From positions 1 to 38,202 of the forward strand of contig NZ_CDSE01000092.1 of NCBI RefSeq assembly GCF_001373415.1: DNA of 38,202 nucleotides. Direction: 5' to 3'. The DNA comes from Paenibacillus dakarensis. GTDB taxonomy: Bacteria; Bacillota; Bacilli; Paenibacillales; Paenibacillaceae. Each line of letters starts with the position of its first letter. The first letter of the stretch is position 1. The notes under the pieces were generated by a model that saw only the letters and a program-made list of their open reading frames with translations, was not told where the DNA came from and searched no databases. A program made the position numbers and the translations under genes. Shown here one piece after another: positions 22,348 to 31,125 of the stretch.

Positions 22348-25300
22348 ATGAACGTCATGTATCAGCGTTCGCCACGGATTAGACCGGCTCTGCATACAGA
22401 AGAGATGGAGATACTTAGACCTCCGTCAGAGCCTAACAAGCCGTCGTTTTCACTTATTTCTATTATCATTCCTATCATTATGACTGTGGCTACCATCAGC
22501 TTGTATGTCTACATGAATGTGAGCGGGAAAATGGCCAACAGCAATATGATGATGTTTCAAATGTTGTCCATATTCATGATGCTTACCTCTTATACGCTGC
22601 CCTTCTTTATGTATCTGGGAAATAAGAAGACATATCAAAAAAAGATTGCCGAGAGAAATATGAAATACCGCCATCAGCTGGATCTCCACCGGGAAGAATT
22701 GAAGCAGCGCCAGCAAGATCAGGTTGAGGTTATGTATGATATTCACGGTGATCCGGATGTATGTTTTCAAATCGCCAAGAATAGAGCCAGTTCCTTATGG
22801 GAAAGATCGCCTGAAGATACTGATTTTCTTGATGTCCGAGTGGGTAAGGGAACCATTCCGTTTCACATACAGGTCAAGGCTCCCAGGGCAGACGGGTATG
22901 AGAAGGATCCGTTGATCGAAGCAGCGCAAGAACTTGCAGGTGAATTTCAAACCGTTGAGGAAGCCTCCATTACGCTCCCGTTATTTGAATCTAAAGTAAT
23001 TGGCATTGTGGGCGGGAGAGAGAATGTTTTAAATATGCTGCGAGTCATTATTGCGCAAACCGCTGTACGTCATTCCCCAGATGAAGTGAAAACAGCAGCA
23101 TTTTTTGAAGAAAAAGAAGCTCATGAGTGGGATTGGCTGCGCTGGTTACCTCATACATGGGACGATGATCGTTCAGCAAGGTATCTTGCAAATCGGCGCA
23201 GCAGCGCACATAAGCTAGCCGATGAACTCTTTATGCAATTATTTCGCCGTAAGAACAATCGATCTGACTATGGGAGCAAATCGATTGACATACCAGCATA
23301 TATTGTAATTTTATCGAACGCTCAGCTGATTGAAGAAGAACCGCTGTTACCACTTTTATTAGAGGACGGTGAAGCAGTTGATGCCGTCACTATTATTTTA
23401 TCGGACCGTAAAGAGAATCTGCCGATGCATTGCCAGCTGATTGTTGAGGTGGAAAGGGAGCAGGCAGTTTACACCGTTAAGCACAACGGTGCTGCCAGAC
23501 AGCAGGCTTTCAAGACGGACGGTATCGGCCGGGAACAGATGGAAGCTCTGGCCCGTTACATGGCTCCGATTCGTTTGAAGCGTTCTTCTGCTTCAGATAT
23601 CCCTGCAATATTAACATTGTTTGAAATGATGGAAATCGACAGGATTTCTGAACTGGATGTGAAGGACCGCTGGGAAAAGAATCGTTATCCTGATTCCCTG
23701 CCTGTACCGATCGGAGTAAGGGCTGGCAATAAAAAAATCAATTTGAATCTGCATGATAAAATTGAACGCCAGGGCCACGGTCCGCATGGCTTGATTGCAG
23801 GCACAACCGGGTCTGGCAAAAGTGAGGTCATTCAGTCTATCGTTGCATCCCTTGCTGCCGAGTTTCATCCGCATGACCTTGCATTCATGCTGATTGACTA
23901 TAAAGGCGGAGGCATGTCCAATACGTTTCTCCACTTGCCGCATGTGGTCGGTACGATTACCAATCTGGACAACAATCTGATTGAACGTGCAAAAATCTCG
24001 CTTAAGGCAGAATTGGTTCGTCGTCAAAAGATATTAAATGATGCAGGGAACTTGCAGCATATTGATGAATATTACAAACTCCTTCGTAATAGGCACGGAG
24101 AACCGCTTCCGCATTTAGTGATCATTATAGACGAGTTCGCCCAGCTCAAAAAGGATCAGCCGGAGTTTATGGATGAACTGATCAGTATTGCAGCTATCGG
24201 CCGGACGCTCGGAGTCCACTTGATCTTAGCAACTCAGAAGCCAGCGGGTGTAGTTGATGATAAGATTTGGAGTAACTCGAGATTCCGTATTTGTCTGCGG
24301 GTACAGAGTGAGGGAGACAGCCGTGATATGCTGAAAATTCCAAACGCTGCGTGGATTAACAAGTCGGGGCGAGGATATTTTCAAGTCGGAAGTGATGAGC
24401 TGTTTGAAGAGATGCAGTTTGCCTGGAGCGGAGCTCCCTATATAGAAGAGCAGGATACGGAAGACATGATTGATATTCGTGAAGTGCATCTGAACGGTAA
24501 GACAGAATCGATGCTGTCTAAAGCGAATTCCAGCGGCCGCCATCACCATGAGGTTCCAAAACAGCTTCAGGTATTTATTGACCGGGTGGCTGAAATTGCC
24601 CGGGAAGAAGGTATAGAAAGACTGCAGGGACCTTGGCTCCCTCCTTTGCCTGAAAGTCTGGATCTGGATGTAGTCATGTCTCAGGCTGATGAGAGTTCCG
24701 TGCATACGTTAGGTGAATTATCGCTTACTGCCTGTGTAGGTATGGTCGATGATCTGCCGAACCAATGCCAAACACCCCTTCGATTGAATATCGAACAGGG
24801 CCATTTTGCTGTGTATGGAATGCCGGGACTAGGAAAGACCACTTTTGTGCAGACACTTCTTATGTCTCTTTCTCAGCGATATACTCCAGATCAGTGGCAC
24901 GGGTATGTCATTGATATGGGAAGAATGATGCGCGACTTCTCGGGATTGCCTCACATTGGTGCGGTGATGACAGCCGAGGAGGATGATCGCATCAAACGAT
25001 TATTCCGATTTTTAACCAAAACAGCCGGCAGCCGGAAAGAGCTGATAGCTGAGGCCGGTGTAAAGACAATTGCAGCCTACAGACGGGCGTTTACGAATCA
25101 GGTTCCGCAGATTCTGATTGTTATTGACGGTTACCTGAACTTCCGAAATATGTACCCGGACGAGAATGATGCGCTGGAGTACTTGCTTCGGGAAGGAGGC
25201 AGCTTAGGAATCACTTTTGTAATTACGGCCAATCGTATTTCTGATATGTTTGAAAAAGTTAGAAGCAACATTCAGCAAGCCGTTTCATTCGAACTTGCGG

Positions 25301-26340
25301 ACCCTGCAGACTATTATTATGCGGTAGGTCGTCCTTCCAGAGCGCCCAATCAACTCCCGCCAGGACGCGGGCTTGTTAAGGGCCAGACCCCGCCGCTGGA
25401 GTTTCAGACAGCTCTGTCAGCGCCGGGTCAGGACGAAGGAGAACGGACTGCTGAACTTCGCAAGCTGATTGATCATTTGAAACAATCATGGAACGGAGAA
25501 GCCGCTCCTTCCATAGATTCATTGCCAGAGAAAATCATTCTGTCCGAACTGCTTAAAGTGAATCAGCCATATGAAGAAATAATAGGCACGTCCAAATATC
25601 AGGTGCCTGTAGGTTTGGCAACGGATGATCTTTCACCTTATTTTGTGGATCTGGAGGAAGGGCCACATTTTATTGTTGCCAGTCCGATGGAGGGCGGGAA
25701 AACTTCATTCCTGCTCAGCTGGATGCTGTCACTTGCATACCATACATCGCCTGATGATCTTGAAATCTATACAGTGGATACAAGATACGGAAGCAATGGA
25801 CTCAGTCGGTTAAATCATTTGCCTCACGTTAAAGGCTTTGCTGAAAATGAAGAGGATCTGGGTCCATTGATCTCAGGGATTTATGAGAAGGTTCAGAAAA
25901 GAACTAAGGAAAGCGCAGATTCGGCCATACTGCTGCTGATTGATGACGCAGATGTAATGAGTAAACAATTAAACGACTTTACATTAAAAGATCAGTTATC
26001 TTCGATTGTTAGACAAGGCCGGGACCGCAAAGTGCATGTCGTGTTGTCCGGGGTGCCTGCAGACTTCCCAACATACGGGGTAGATTGGTTTACGGACGTG
26101 AAAGCGTCACAAGCCGGATTTTTATTTGGGACTCTCGATTCGAACGATTTATCGTTCTTTAGAATCCCTTTTTCAGAGTCTGCTAATAGTCCTGGAGGCC
26201 TAAAATTATTGCCACCAGGTCAGGGGTACTATATCAAGAGAAAATTTTCCAGAATTAAAGGCGCAGTTCCGTACGATGAAGTGTGGAATGCTCAAAAATG
26301 GATCACAGAAATTCGTGACCGATGGCATGTTGTGGTTTGA
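22348..26340 (+). CDS. essC: EssC-type FtsK/SpoIIIE ATPase of a type VII secretion system, lacking FHA domains
   Basis: 1330 aa from ATG 22348, with AAAAGGGGAGGG upstream. The protein begins with only about 33 residues before two membrane segments (about 34-55 and 64-90). Typical Bacillota EssC has two FHA domains there, so these are absent. Three ATPase domains follow: D1 with Walker A GTTGSGKS at residue 485 and Walker B IIIDEFAQL at 595; D2 with GMPGLGKTT at 824 and Walker B VIDGYLNF, lacking Glu; D3 with SPMEGGKTS at 1112 and LLIDDADVM, a degenerate P-loop. D1 is the only domain with fully standard catalytic residues. EssC is the motor of the secretion machine. Confidence 0.93.
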   Translation: MNVMYQRSPRIRPALHTEEMEILRPPSEPNKPSFSLISIIIPIIMTVATISLYVYMNVSGKMANSNMMMFQMLSIFMMLTSYTLPFFMYLGNKKTYQKKIAERNMKYRHQLDLHREELKQRQQDQVEVMYDIHGDPDVCFQIAKNRASSLWERSPEDTDFLDVRVGKGTIPFHIQVKAPRADGYEKDPLIEAAQELAGEFQTVEEASITLPLFESKVIGIVGGRENVLNMLRVIIAQTAVRHSPDEVKTAAFFEEKEAHEWDWLRWLPHTWDDDRSARYLANRRSSAHKLADELFMQLFRRKNNRSDYGSKSIDIPAYIVILSNAQLIEEEPLLPLLLEDGEAVDAVTIILSDRKENLPMHCQLIVEVEREQAVYTVKHNGAARQQAFKTDGIGREQMEALARYMAPIRLKRSSASDIPAILTLFEMMEIDRISELDVKDRWEKNRYPDSLPVPIGVRAGNKKINLNLHDKIERQGHGPHGLIAGTTGSGKSEVIQSIVASLAAEFHPHDLAFMLIDYKGGGMSNTFLHLPHVVGTITNLDNNLIERAKISLKAELVRRQKILNDAGNLQHIDEYYKLLRNRHGEPLPHLVIIIDEFAQLKKDQPEFMDELISIAAIGRTLGVHLILATQKPAGVVDDKIWSNSRFRICLRVQSEGDSRDMLKIPNAAWINKSGRGYFQVGSDELFEEMQFAWSGAPYIEEQDTEDMIDIREVHLNGKTESMLSKANSSGRHHHEVPKQLQVFIDRVAEIAREEGIERLQGPWLPPLPESLDLDVVMSQADESSVHTLGELSLTACVGMVDDLPNQCQTPLRLNIEQGHFAVYGMPGLGKTTFVQTLLMSLSQRYTPDQWHGYVIDMGRMMRDFSGLPHIGAVMTAEEDDRIKRLFRFLTKTAGSRKELIAEAGVKTIAAYRRAFTNQVPQILIVIDGYLNFRNMYPDENDALEYLLREGGSLGITFVITANRISDMFEKVRSNIQQAVSFELADPADYYYAVGRPSRAPNQLPPGRGLVKGQTPPLEFQTALSAPGQDEGERTAELRKLIDHLKQSWNGEAAPSIDSLPEKIILSELLKVNQPYEEIIGTSKYQVPVGLATDDLSPYFVDLEEGPHFIVASPMEGGKTSFLLSWMLSLAYHTSPDDLEIYTVDTRYGSNGLSRLNHLPHVKGFAENEEDLGPLISGIYEKVQKRTKESADSAILLLIDDADVMSKQLNDFTLKDQLSSIVRQGRDRKVHVVLSGVPADFPTYGVDWFTDVKASQAGFLFGTLDSNDLSFFRIPFSESANSPGGLKLLPPGQGYYIKRKFSRIKGAVPYDEVWNAQKWITEIRDRWHVVV

Positions 26341-26356
26341 GAGGAGGTGGCGCATA

Positions 26357-27160
26357 ATGTTGACGATTCATGCTTCTAGGCAGGAGACCGTAACGCTGAA
26401 TGATAAAGAGTTTTTCTTCTTAGCCGGTATTCTCGGTTCAGATCGTCTGCTCGGGGTCGAGGATCCCTTCAGCGGGTATTTAACTGAGGAAATTGCTAAT
26501 GAGTGGGAAGCGTCGAAGGTGTCGCTTCTGGAAAAAAACTATTTAATTCGCGAAGAAACCGGTGAATTATCCATTCCACCTGATGTTTTTTCACGCGTGG
26601 CGATTGCTGGTCTGGCTGAACGTGCCTGCTGGTTGAAATATGAAAATAATGATAAATCTTTTGAAGGATATTTGCATGTAACAGAAGAACAAGTAATACA
26701 GGTATGTAAGTGCGATGATAATCACTGTTATATGCTTAGTGAACTAGGCACCATTGAAGATACATGCAACAAGCTGGTGGAAGACTTGGCTCTCAGTGAC
26801 CAATCACCTGGAGATATTCCTGCCCTGCTGCTTAGCCGTAAGGAGTTTAAGGATATATATACATGTGCACCGGAAATGAACAGTGATGAGCTTATTGACA
26901 GATTGGTGAAGTTGACCGATGATGTCGAAGGTTCGATTGCATTAGCAAAATGTATGATTAACAGGGTTTCCTCGGGAGAGCTTCAGCTGTCAAAATGGAA
27001 CGGGTATAACTGGGAGAGTCAGAATGCAGCGTTTATCGTGAATGATTCCATGAACTGGCTGCTGCGCATGAGTCTTCAGGGTGACCAGGATTGGCTGACT
27101 GCTGCACCCGCGACAAAGGAGCAGTTCTATAATATGCTTCTCATGTGGCTGAAACAGTAA
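26357..27160 (+). CDS. Unknown protein of the secretion locus, 267 aa (EspG-like position)
   Basis: 267 aa from ATG 26357, with GAGGAGGTGG seven bases upstream, 16 bases after the EssC stop. No signal peptide or membrane segment. The N-terminus (VTLNDKEFFFLAGILG), a middle strand-rich part, and the C-terminal LSKWNGYNWESQ give it the size and general plan of EspG-type chaperones of actinobacterial ESX systems, and it precedes the WXG100 genes. I see no diagnostic EspG motif, so the likeness is only by position, length and mixed alpha-beta composition. It contains several cysteines in the middle (VCKCDDNHCYM). Confidence 0.6.
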   Translation: MLTIHASRQETVTLNDKEFFFLAGILGSDRLLGVEDPFSGYLTEEIANEWEASKVSLLEKNYLIREETGELSIPPDVFSRVAIAGLAERACWLKYENNDKSFEGYLHVTEEQVIQVCKCDDNHCYMLSELGTIEDTCNKLVEDLALSDQSPGDIPALLLSRKEFKDIYTCAPEMNSDELIDRLVKLTDDVEGSIALAKCMINRVSSGELQLSKWNGYNWESQNAAFIVNDSMNWLLRMSLQGDQDWLTAAPATKEQFYNMLLMWLKQ

Positions 27161-27187
27161 CGGAACCCTTATGAAAGGTGAGGACCT

Positions 27188-27700
27188 ATGCGTATTTCTG
27201 TCGAACCGGAATTACTCCGGTCATTAAGCCGTCAGCTTCAGCAATCCGGCGAACAGTATTTAGCTATGACGAATCAGCTGGATCATGCGATTCGTTCGCT
27301 TGTGTGGGAAACTTCCCTAAAAGCGGCGGTAATTGATGAATGGCAGTCAGCTCAGCGCCTTGGGGAGAGTGTTGGAGCTCTCTTAATGCAAATGGGCAAG
27401 CATTTACAAACAAAGGCTGATCAATTTCAGGAAGTTGATCACCAATATCAGACCATTCTTGAGCATGTCATCGTAGGTGGAGTATCTCCAACTGCATTAT
27501 TTGCAGCCTCGTTACATGAAGGAGGGAAGTCTATATTGCCGGAATCCGGCACTTCCGGGTCTGTTATTTCTAATCCCAGCTCGGCAGCCGCTGCTGTGGG
27601 AATGAACCCTGAAACAGGGGCTGTGGCAGTGAAGGAAGCTGCTTTAAATGGTAAGGCATGGACATTTACTGACCCCTCTACTTTAAGTATTGCTAACTAA
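27188..27700 (+). CDS. WXG100-like protein with C-terminal extension, 170 aa
   Basis: Two long helices (residues 5-37 and 46-95) joined by a turn at VWETS (W40) give the WXG100 hairpin shape, although the strict W-x-G is replaced by W-E-T. After residue 95 comes a 75-residue glycine/alanine/serine-rich tail with no clear fold. It starts at ATG 27188 with AAAGGTGAGG upstream. Its position between the EspG-like gene and the true WXG100 gene suggests a partner or a substrate of the secretion machine. The extended tail is what would be carried through if it is secreted. Confidence 0.65.
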   Translation: MRISVEPELLRSLSRQLQQSGEQYLAMTNQLDHAIRSLVWETSLKAAVIDEWQSAQRLGESVGALLMQMGKHLQTKADQFQEVDHQYQTILEHVIVGGVSPTALFAASLHEGGKSILPESGTSGSVISNPSSAAAAVGMNPETGAVAVKEAALNGKAWTFTDPSTLSIAN

Positions 27701-27775
27701 TTATTTAAAAGTGTAAAAAATTAGGTTTCAACACTAGGTCATTGGTGGTAATTGGAAATTAGGTCTGGAGACATT

Positions 27776-27804
27776 TTGAAAATCTTACCATCATCATTTA
27801 AGAT
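27776..27804 (+). promoter_or_regulatory. Candidate internal promoter before the WXG100 gene
   Basis: TTGAAA (27776-27781) and TAAGAT (27799-27804) are separated by 17 bases in a 147-base gap. Together with the terminator at 28166 it would make a short WXG100 transcript. Confidence 0.45.
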
Positions 27805-27847
27805 GACAATTGTCAAACAGAACCGACAAATAAAAGGAGGTACATAA

Positions 27848-28123
27848 ATGGCAGGTCGCATTTTAATAACACCTGAACAAGTTGAACAAGTAGCAAATCA
27901 GTTTAAGCAGAGCGGAGATCAGAGTCAACAAATCGTTAACAGTCTGACTCAATCTGTAAACGGAATGGAAGGCCAATGGGACGGTATGACGAAGCAGCGC
28001 TTCTTTCAGGAGTTCCAGGAAGCAAGCCGTTTGATGAACTCTTTCGTTCAAACACTTGAGAGCATTAGTGCAGAGTTGAAAGCCATCGCTCAAAAGTTCC
28101 GTATGGCGGACGAATCTCGTTAA
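27848..28123 (+). CDS. WXG100-family protein (EsxA-like)
   Basis: 91-aa helical hairpin with WDG at residues 44-46 in the turn, the WXG100 signature. Residues 9-40 and 50-85 are the two helices. The end (KFRMADESR) has an F-x3-D sequence that resembles the YxxxD/E export signal. ATG 27848 has AAAGGAGG eight bases upstream. It is the expected main secreted substrate of the EssC motor and probably forms dimers. The promoter candidate and the terminator around it suggest extra expression relative to the neighbouring genes. Confidence 0.92.
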   Translation: MAGRILITPEQVEQVANQFKQSGDQSQQIVNSLTQSVNGMEGQWDGMTKQRFFQEFQEASRLMNSFVQTLESISAELKAIAQKFRMADESR

Positions 28124-28165
28124 TCTCTAAATGGTTCCATTTCGCCTTTAATAAGTGCATAGTTT

Positions 28166-28200
28166 AGAAAACCGGGTGCTCAAATGACTCCCGGTTTTCT
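28166..28200 (+). terminator. Hairpin terminator after the WXG100 gene
   Basis: A perfect 11-bp stem (AGAAAACCGGG with CCCGGTTTTCT, 13-base loop). The T residues lie inside the stem and only TTG follows, so read-through into the kinase gene is likely. Confidence 0.65.
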
Positions 28201-28262
28201 TGCAATCATTAATATTTCGTGTACAAGTACTACAATATTATTCATTAAGAGAGGGGATATTT

Positions 28263-30341
28263 ATGACTTTTCAGCCAAATCCGGGTGATGAAATCATCAT
28301 AAACGGAACGGCCTACACGGTGGGACAGCACCCTGCCGCCCCGGGACTGGCATATGCCCAAGCGGGAAGGCAGGGTATTGTATACCAATTACTGCCGAAG
28401 ACCGGAGAAGCACACGAGGCTAAAGCTCTAAAAGTTTTTTTCCCGAAGTTCAGAATTCCTGCGATGGTCTATCAGTCAGAGCATATGGCTGCTTACCGGG
28501 AAATTCCCGGTTTAAAGGTATGCAGCCGTGATGTGCTTACTCCCGAAAGAAACGGAAGCTTGATTGCAGAATATCCGGACCTTCTATACGCCGTTGTTAT
28601 GCCATGGGTTCACGGGTTTACCTGGTTCGATGTCGTTAGCGATGGACGTATTCTCGGAAGAGATGAAAGTCTAATGCTTGCTAAAGCCCTGGCTGCCATT
28701 GGTTCGAGTATGGAACAGCGCGGTTTGGCACACTGCGATCTGTCTGCACCAAACGTTATGCTTCCGTTTTTTTCGGAAGTGAAGCTTCCAGAAGGAGCAG
28801 CAGCCGTAGAACTGGTTGATGTTGAGCAGATTTACAGCCCTAAAATGGACCGCCCCGATGTGCTTCTTGCGGGATCGCCGGGTTACGCCGCTCACCGAAC
28901 AGTACACAGCGGATTATGGAGTGCATATGCTGACCGTTTTGCGGGGGCTGTTATCATTGCGGAGATGCTGGGATGGAATGACTCTGTTATCGTATCCAAG
29001 GCTTGGGGTGAAAGCTATTTTGATCAGCATGAGATGCAGACGCCGTGCGAACGTTATTTTTTACTCAAGAAATCACTGGGGCAGCGCTGGGGAGCGGGTA
29101 TTTCAGACCTGTTCACAAGAGCATGGGATAGCCATGATTTAAGCAGCTGTCCTACCTTTGGGGAATGGTTGATTGCTCTCTCCAATATATCCGAAGAAGA
29201 GATTATTGAAGAGGCGAAGTCGGAGGAGCCGAATGCAGCTTCCTTGTCTGCTACGGCATCCGAGCAACCGGATTCCTTGGGGAAGGCTGCAGAACCGGTG
29301 TTTAATGAGGGGTTACTTGGAATTACTCCGGGTAACCGTGAAGTTAACGACAATGTTGTTGCCCGATTATTCAATCAGGCAAGAGATCTTGAGAGTGCGG
29401 GCAATCTGTTAGGAGCACTGGAAATCTTCCGATCTGCTTATCATTTTGTGAAGAAGGACAGTCCTCTGGAAGTGGAACTTGCTGCGGCGATTCAAGGGCT
29501 GGAGCAGAAGCTTTATCCGCCCGATACAGGCAAGCATGGCTGGAGAGCTCTCGTAAGATCAAAGAAATTTATGATTTCGTCTGCTGCTGCGATTGCTATT
29601 TTAGCTGGATCTGCCGTTACCGTGAATCAAATATTAGCAGATAAGGCTGAAAGCCGGCAGCAGGAAGAAGCTCGGCTTACTGCTGAAATGGAGGCTCAAA
29701 AGGCAGAGGATGAACGTAAACAGAAAGAAGCAGAGGAGAAGCGGCTCCAAGAGCTAAAAGCCGAAGAGGCCCGTAAGAAAGAGCAGGCATTAGCGGAGGA
29801 AAAGAGGAAGCAGGAAGAAGCTAAAAAACTGGCCGCCGCGAAAAAAGCTGAGGAGTTAAAGAAAGCAGAGCTTCAAGAAAAGTATGATAAGCAGGCAAAG
29901 TATGAGGCCTATTTGGCTGAGCTTGAGGAGAAGAAGAAGAAAGCCGCTCTTCAGGAGAAATACGATAAGCAGGCAAAGTATGAGGCCTATTTGGCTGAGC
30001 TTGAGGAGAAGAAGAAGCGGGAGGCAGCAGCAGCTGCAGAGGCGGCTAGGGCAGAGGAAGCTGCTCGTAAAGAGCAGAATAGAAGAGAAGCTGCTGAAGC
30101 TGCCAAGAATTTGAGAAAACAACGAGCGGAAAATGTTGTTCAACTGATTGCCCTGTATGATAAGGCATACAATGCCCAGATTGCAGGCAATACGAGTAGA
30201 GCTAGAAACTTTGCAAACAATTTCGCTAACTTGTACAAAAAAGATGCGGGATATTACAAGACGATTGGACAAATGAGCATGCGGGCAAGAAGTATTAACA
30301 ATTTTTTGAGTGACAGCGGGTACTGGCTGCCGAATATTTGA
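28263..30341 (+). CDS. Membrane-anchored Ser/Thr protein-kinase-like protein with long charged coil
   Basis: 692 aa from ATG 28263, with GAGAGGGG upstream. Residues 1-310 are a kinase-like fold: GRQGIVYQL glycine loop, ALKVFF with the strand-3 Lys at 57, catalytic loop HCDLSAPNV (H157, D159, N164), and VDVE at 185 in place of DFG but with the metal Asp kept. An activation-segment-like GSPGYAAHR follows. A linker leads to one membrane helix near 436-456. The rest is a Lys/Glu/Ala-rich coil (about 460-620) with a 26-residue tandem repeat and a tail rich in Asn and Tyr. The topology parallels EssB, a pseudokinase. Kinase activity is not shown. Confidence 0.8.
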   Translation: MTFQPNPGDEIIINGTAYTVGQHPAAPGLAYAQAGRQGIVYQLLPKTGEAHEAKALKVFFPKFRIPAMVYQSEHMAAYREIPGLKVCSRDVLTPERNGSLIAEYPDLLYAVVMPWVHGFTWFDVVSDGRILGRDESLMLAKALAAIGSSMEQRGLAHCDLSAPNVMLPFFSEVKLPEGAAAVELVDVEQIYSPKMDRPDVLLAGSPGYAAHRTVHSGLWSAYADRFAGAVIIAEMLGWNDSVIVSKAWGESYFDQHEMQTPCERYFLLKKSLGQRWGAGISDLFTRAWDSHDLSSCPTFGEWLIALSNISEEEIIEEAKSEEPNAASLSATASEQPDSLGKAAEPVFNEGLLGITPGNREVNDNVVARLFNQARDLESAGNLLGALEIFRSAYHFVKKDSPLEVELAAAIQGLEQKLYPPDTGKHGWRALVRSKKFMISSAAAIAILAGSAVTVNQILADKAESRQQEEARLTAEMEAQKAEDERKQKEAEEKRLQELKAEEARKKEQALAEEKRKQEEAKKLAAAKKAEELKKAELQEKYDKQAKYEAYLAELEEKKKKAALQEKYDKQAKYEAYLAELEEKKKREAAAAAEAARAEEAARKEQNRREAAEAAKNLRKQRAENVVQLIALYDKAYNAQIAGNTSRARNFANNFANLYKKDAGYYKTIGQMSMRARSINNFLSDSGYWLPNI
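29871..30026 (+). repeat. 78-bp in-frame tandem repeat (two copies)
   Basis: Two adjacent 78-base units encode LQEKYDKQAKYEAYLAELEE plus KKKxAA/KKKREA. The 54 bases from GAT to AAG (29886-29939 and 29964-30017) are identical. This marks a recent duplication in the coiled-coil part of the kinase-like gene. Confidence 0.9.
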
Positions 30342-30367
30342 CATAACCAATTGCAGGGGTGTTTTAC

Positions 30368-31120
30368 TTGAATTACACTATACAAGCTTCACAGCGCACA
30401 CCAGCGCTTATAATTTACTTGATCGATATTAGTGCATCGATGAATATGTTGATGGATGGGCGAAGACGGATAGATGTTGTGTATGATGCCCTCTCCTTAG
30501 CCATTCGACAGATGGTATTTCGCTCAACCAAGGGCAATCGTCTCACGCCGCGATACCGGATAGCTATTCTGGCTTATAGTGACGATGTGTATGACCTTCT
30601 GAACGGGATCAAAGGGATTGATGAAATTGCTGCAGTGGGCACATTACCGGATTTAACGCCTAAACGATTTTCAGATTCTGCGAAAGCCTTTCTTCAGGCA
30701 GAGAAAATATTACAAGCTGAAATTCCGAATATGCAGGACTGTCCGGCCCCACTTGTATGTCATATGACAGATGGTGTAGCTACAGGTGAAGACCCTGAGC
30801 CAATCGCACGGCGGATTATGAGTATGAGCGTTCCTGACGGAAATGTGCTGGTTGAGAATATATTTATTTCTGATCATATGATGAACCAACCGGTGAGTGA
30901 ACCGCGCCGCTGGAAGGGAATCCTCCCGGAAACTGACTTTGAAGATGAGCATGCCCTTAAATTAAAAATGATGTCATCTGTATTGCCTGAAAGTTACCGT
31001 GAGATGCTGATCGAAGCAGATTACCAGTTAAGTTCAGGTGCATTGATGATGCTGCCCGGAACTTGTGCAGAGCTGGTGTCAATTGGTTTTCAAATGTCAG
31101 CAGCGACGCCGGTTAGGTAA
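30368..31120 (+). CDS. VWA-domain protein (TerY-like)
   Basis: 250 aa from TTG 30368, with CAGGGGTG six bases upstream; GTG 30359 is too close to that site. The VWA metal site is present: DISAS at residues 20-24 and MTDGVATGED with Asp 135. It has no membrane segment or signal. TerY-type VWA proteins are encoded beside PP2C phosphatases and kinases in TerY-P triads, and that is the arrangement here, with six bases to the PP2C gene. It probably acts as a metal-dependent adaptor for the kinase and phosphatase. Confidence 0.85.
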   Translation: MNYTIQASQRTPALIIYLIDISASMNMLMDGRRRIDVVYDALSLAIRQMVFRSTKGNRLTPRYRIAILAYSDDVYDLLNGIKGIDEIAAVGTLPDLTPKRFSDSAKAFLQAEKILQAEIPNMQDCPAPLVCHMTDGVATGEDPEPIARRIMSMSVPDGNVLVENIFISDHMMNQPVSEPRRWKGILPETDFEDEHALKLKMMSSVLPESYREMLIEADYQLSSGALMMLPGTCAELVSIGFQMSAATPVR

Positions 31121-31125
31121 CGCCT

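Noticed and set aside
23611..24027. 138-codon antisense frame within the EssC gene
   Set aside because: It lies wholly opposite a strongly conserved ATPase domain and has no ribosome site.
29871..30026. Possible CRISPR-like repeat
   Set aside because: The 78-base units are directly adjacent, in frame and coding, with no spacers.
29856..30350. 164-codon leucine-rich antisense frame
   Set aside because: It is the complement of the Lys/Glu-rich coiled-coil coding region, whose composition opens the opposite frame.
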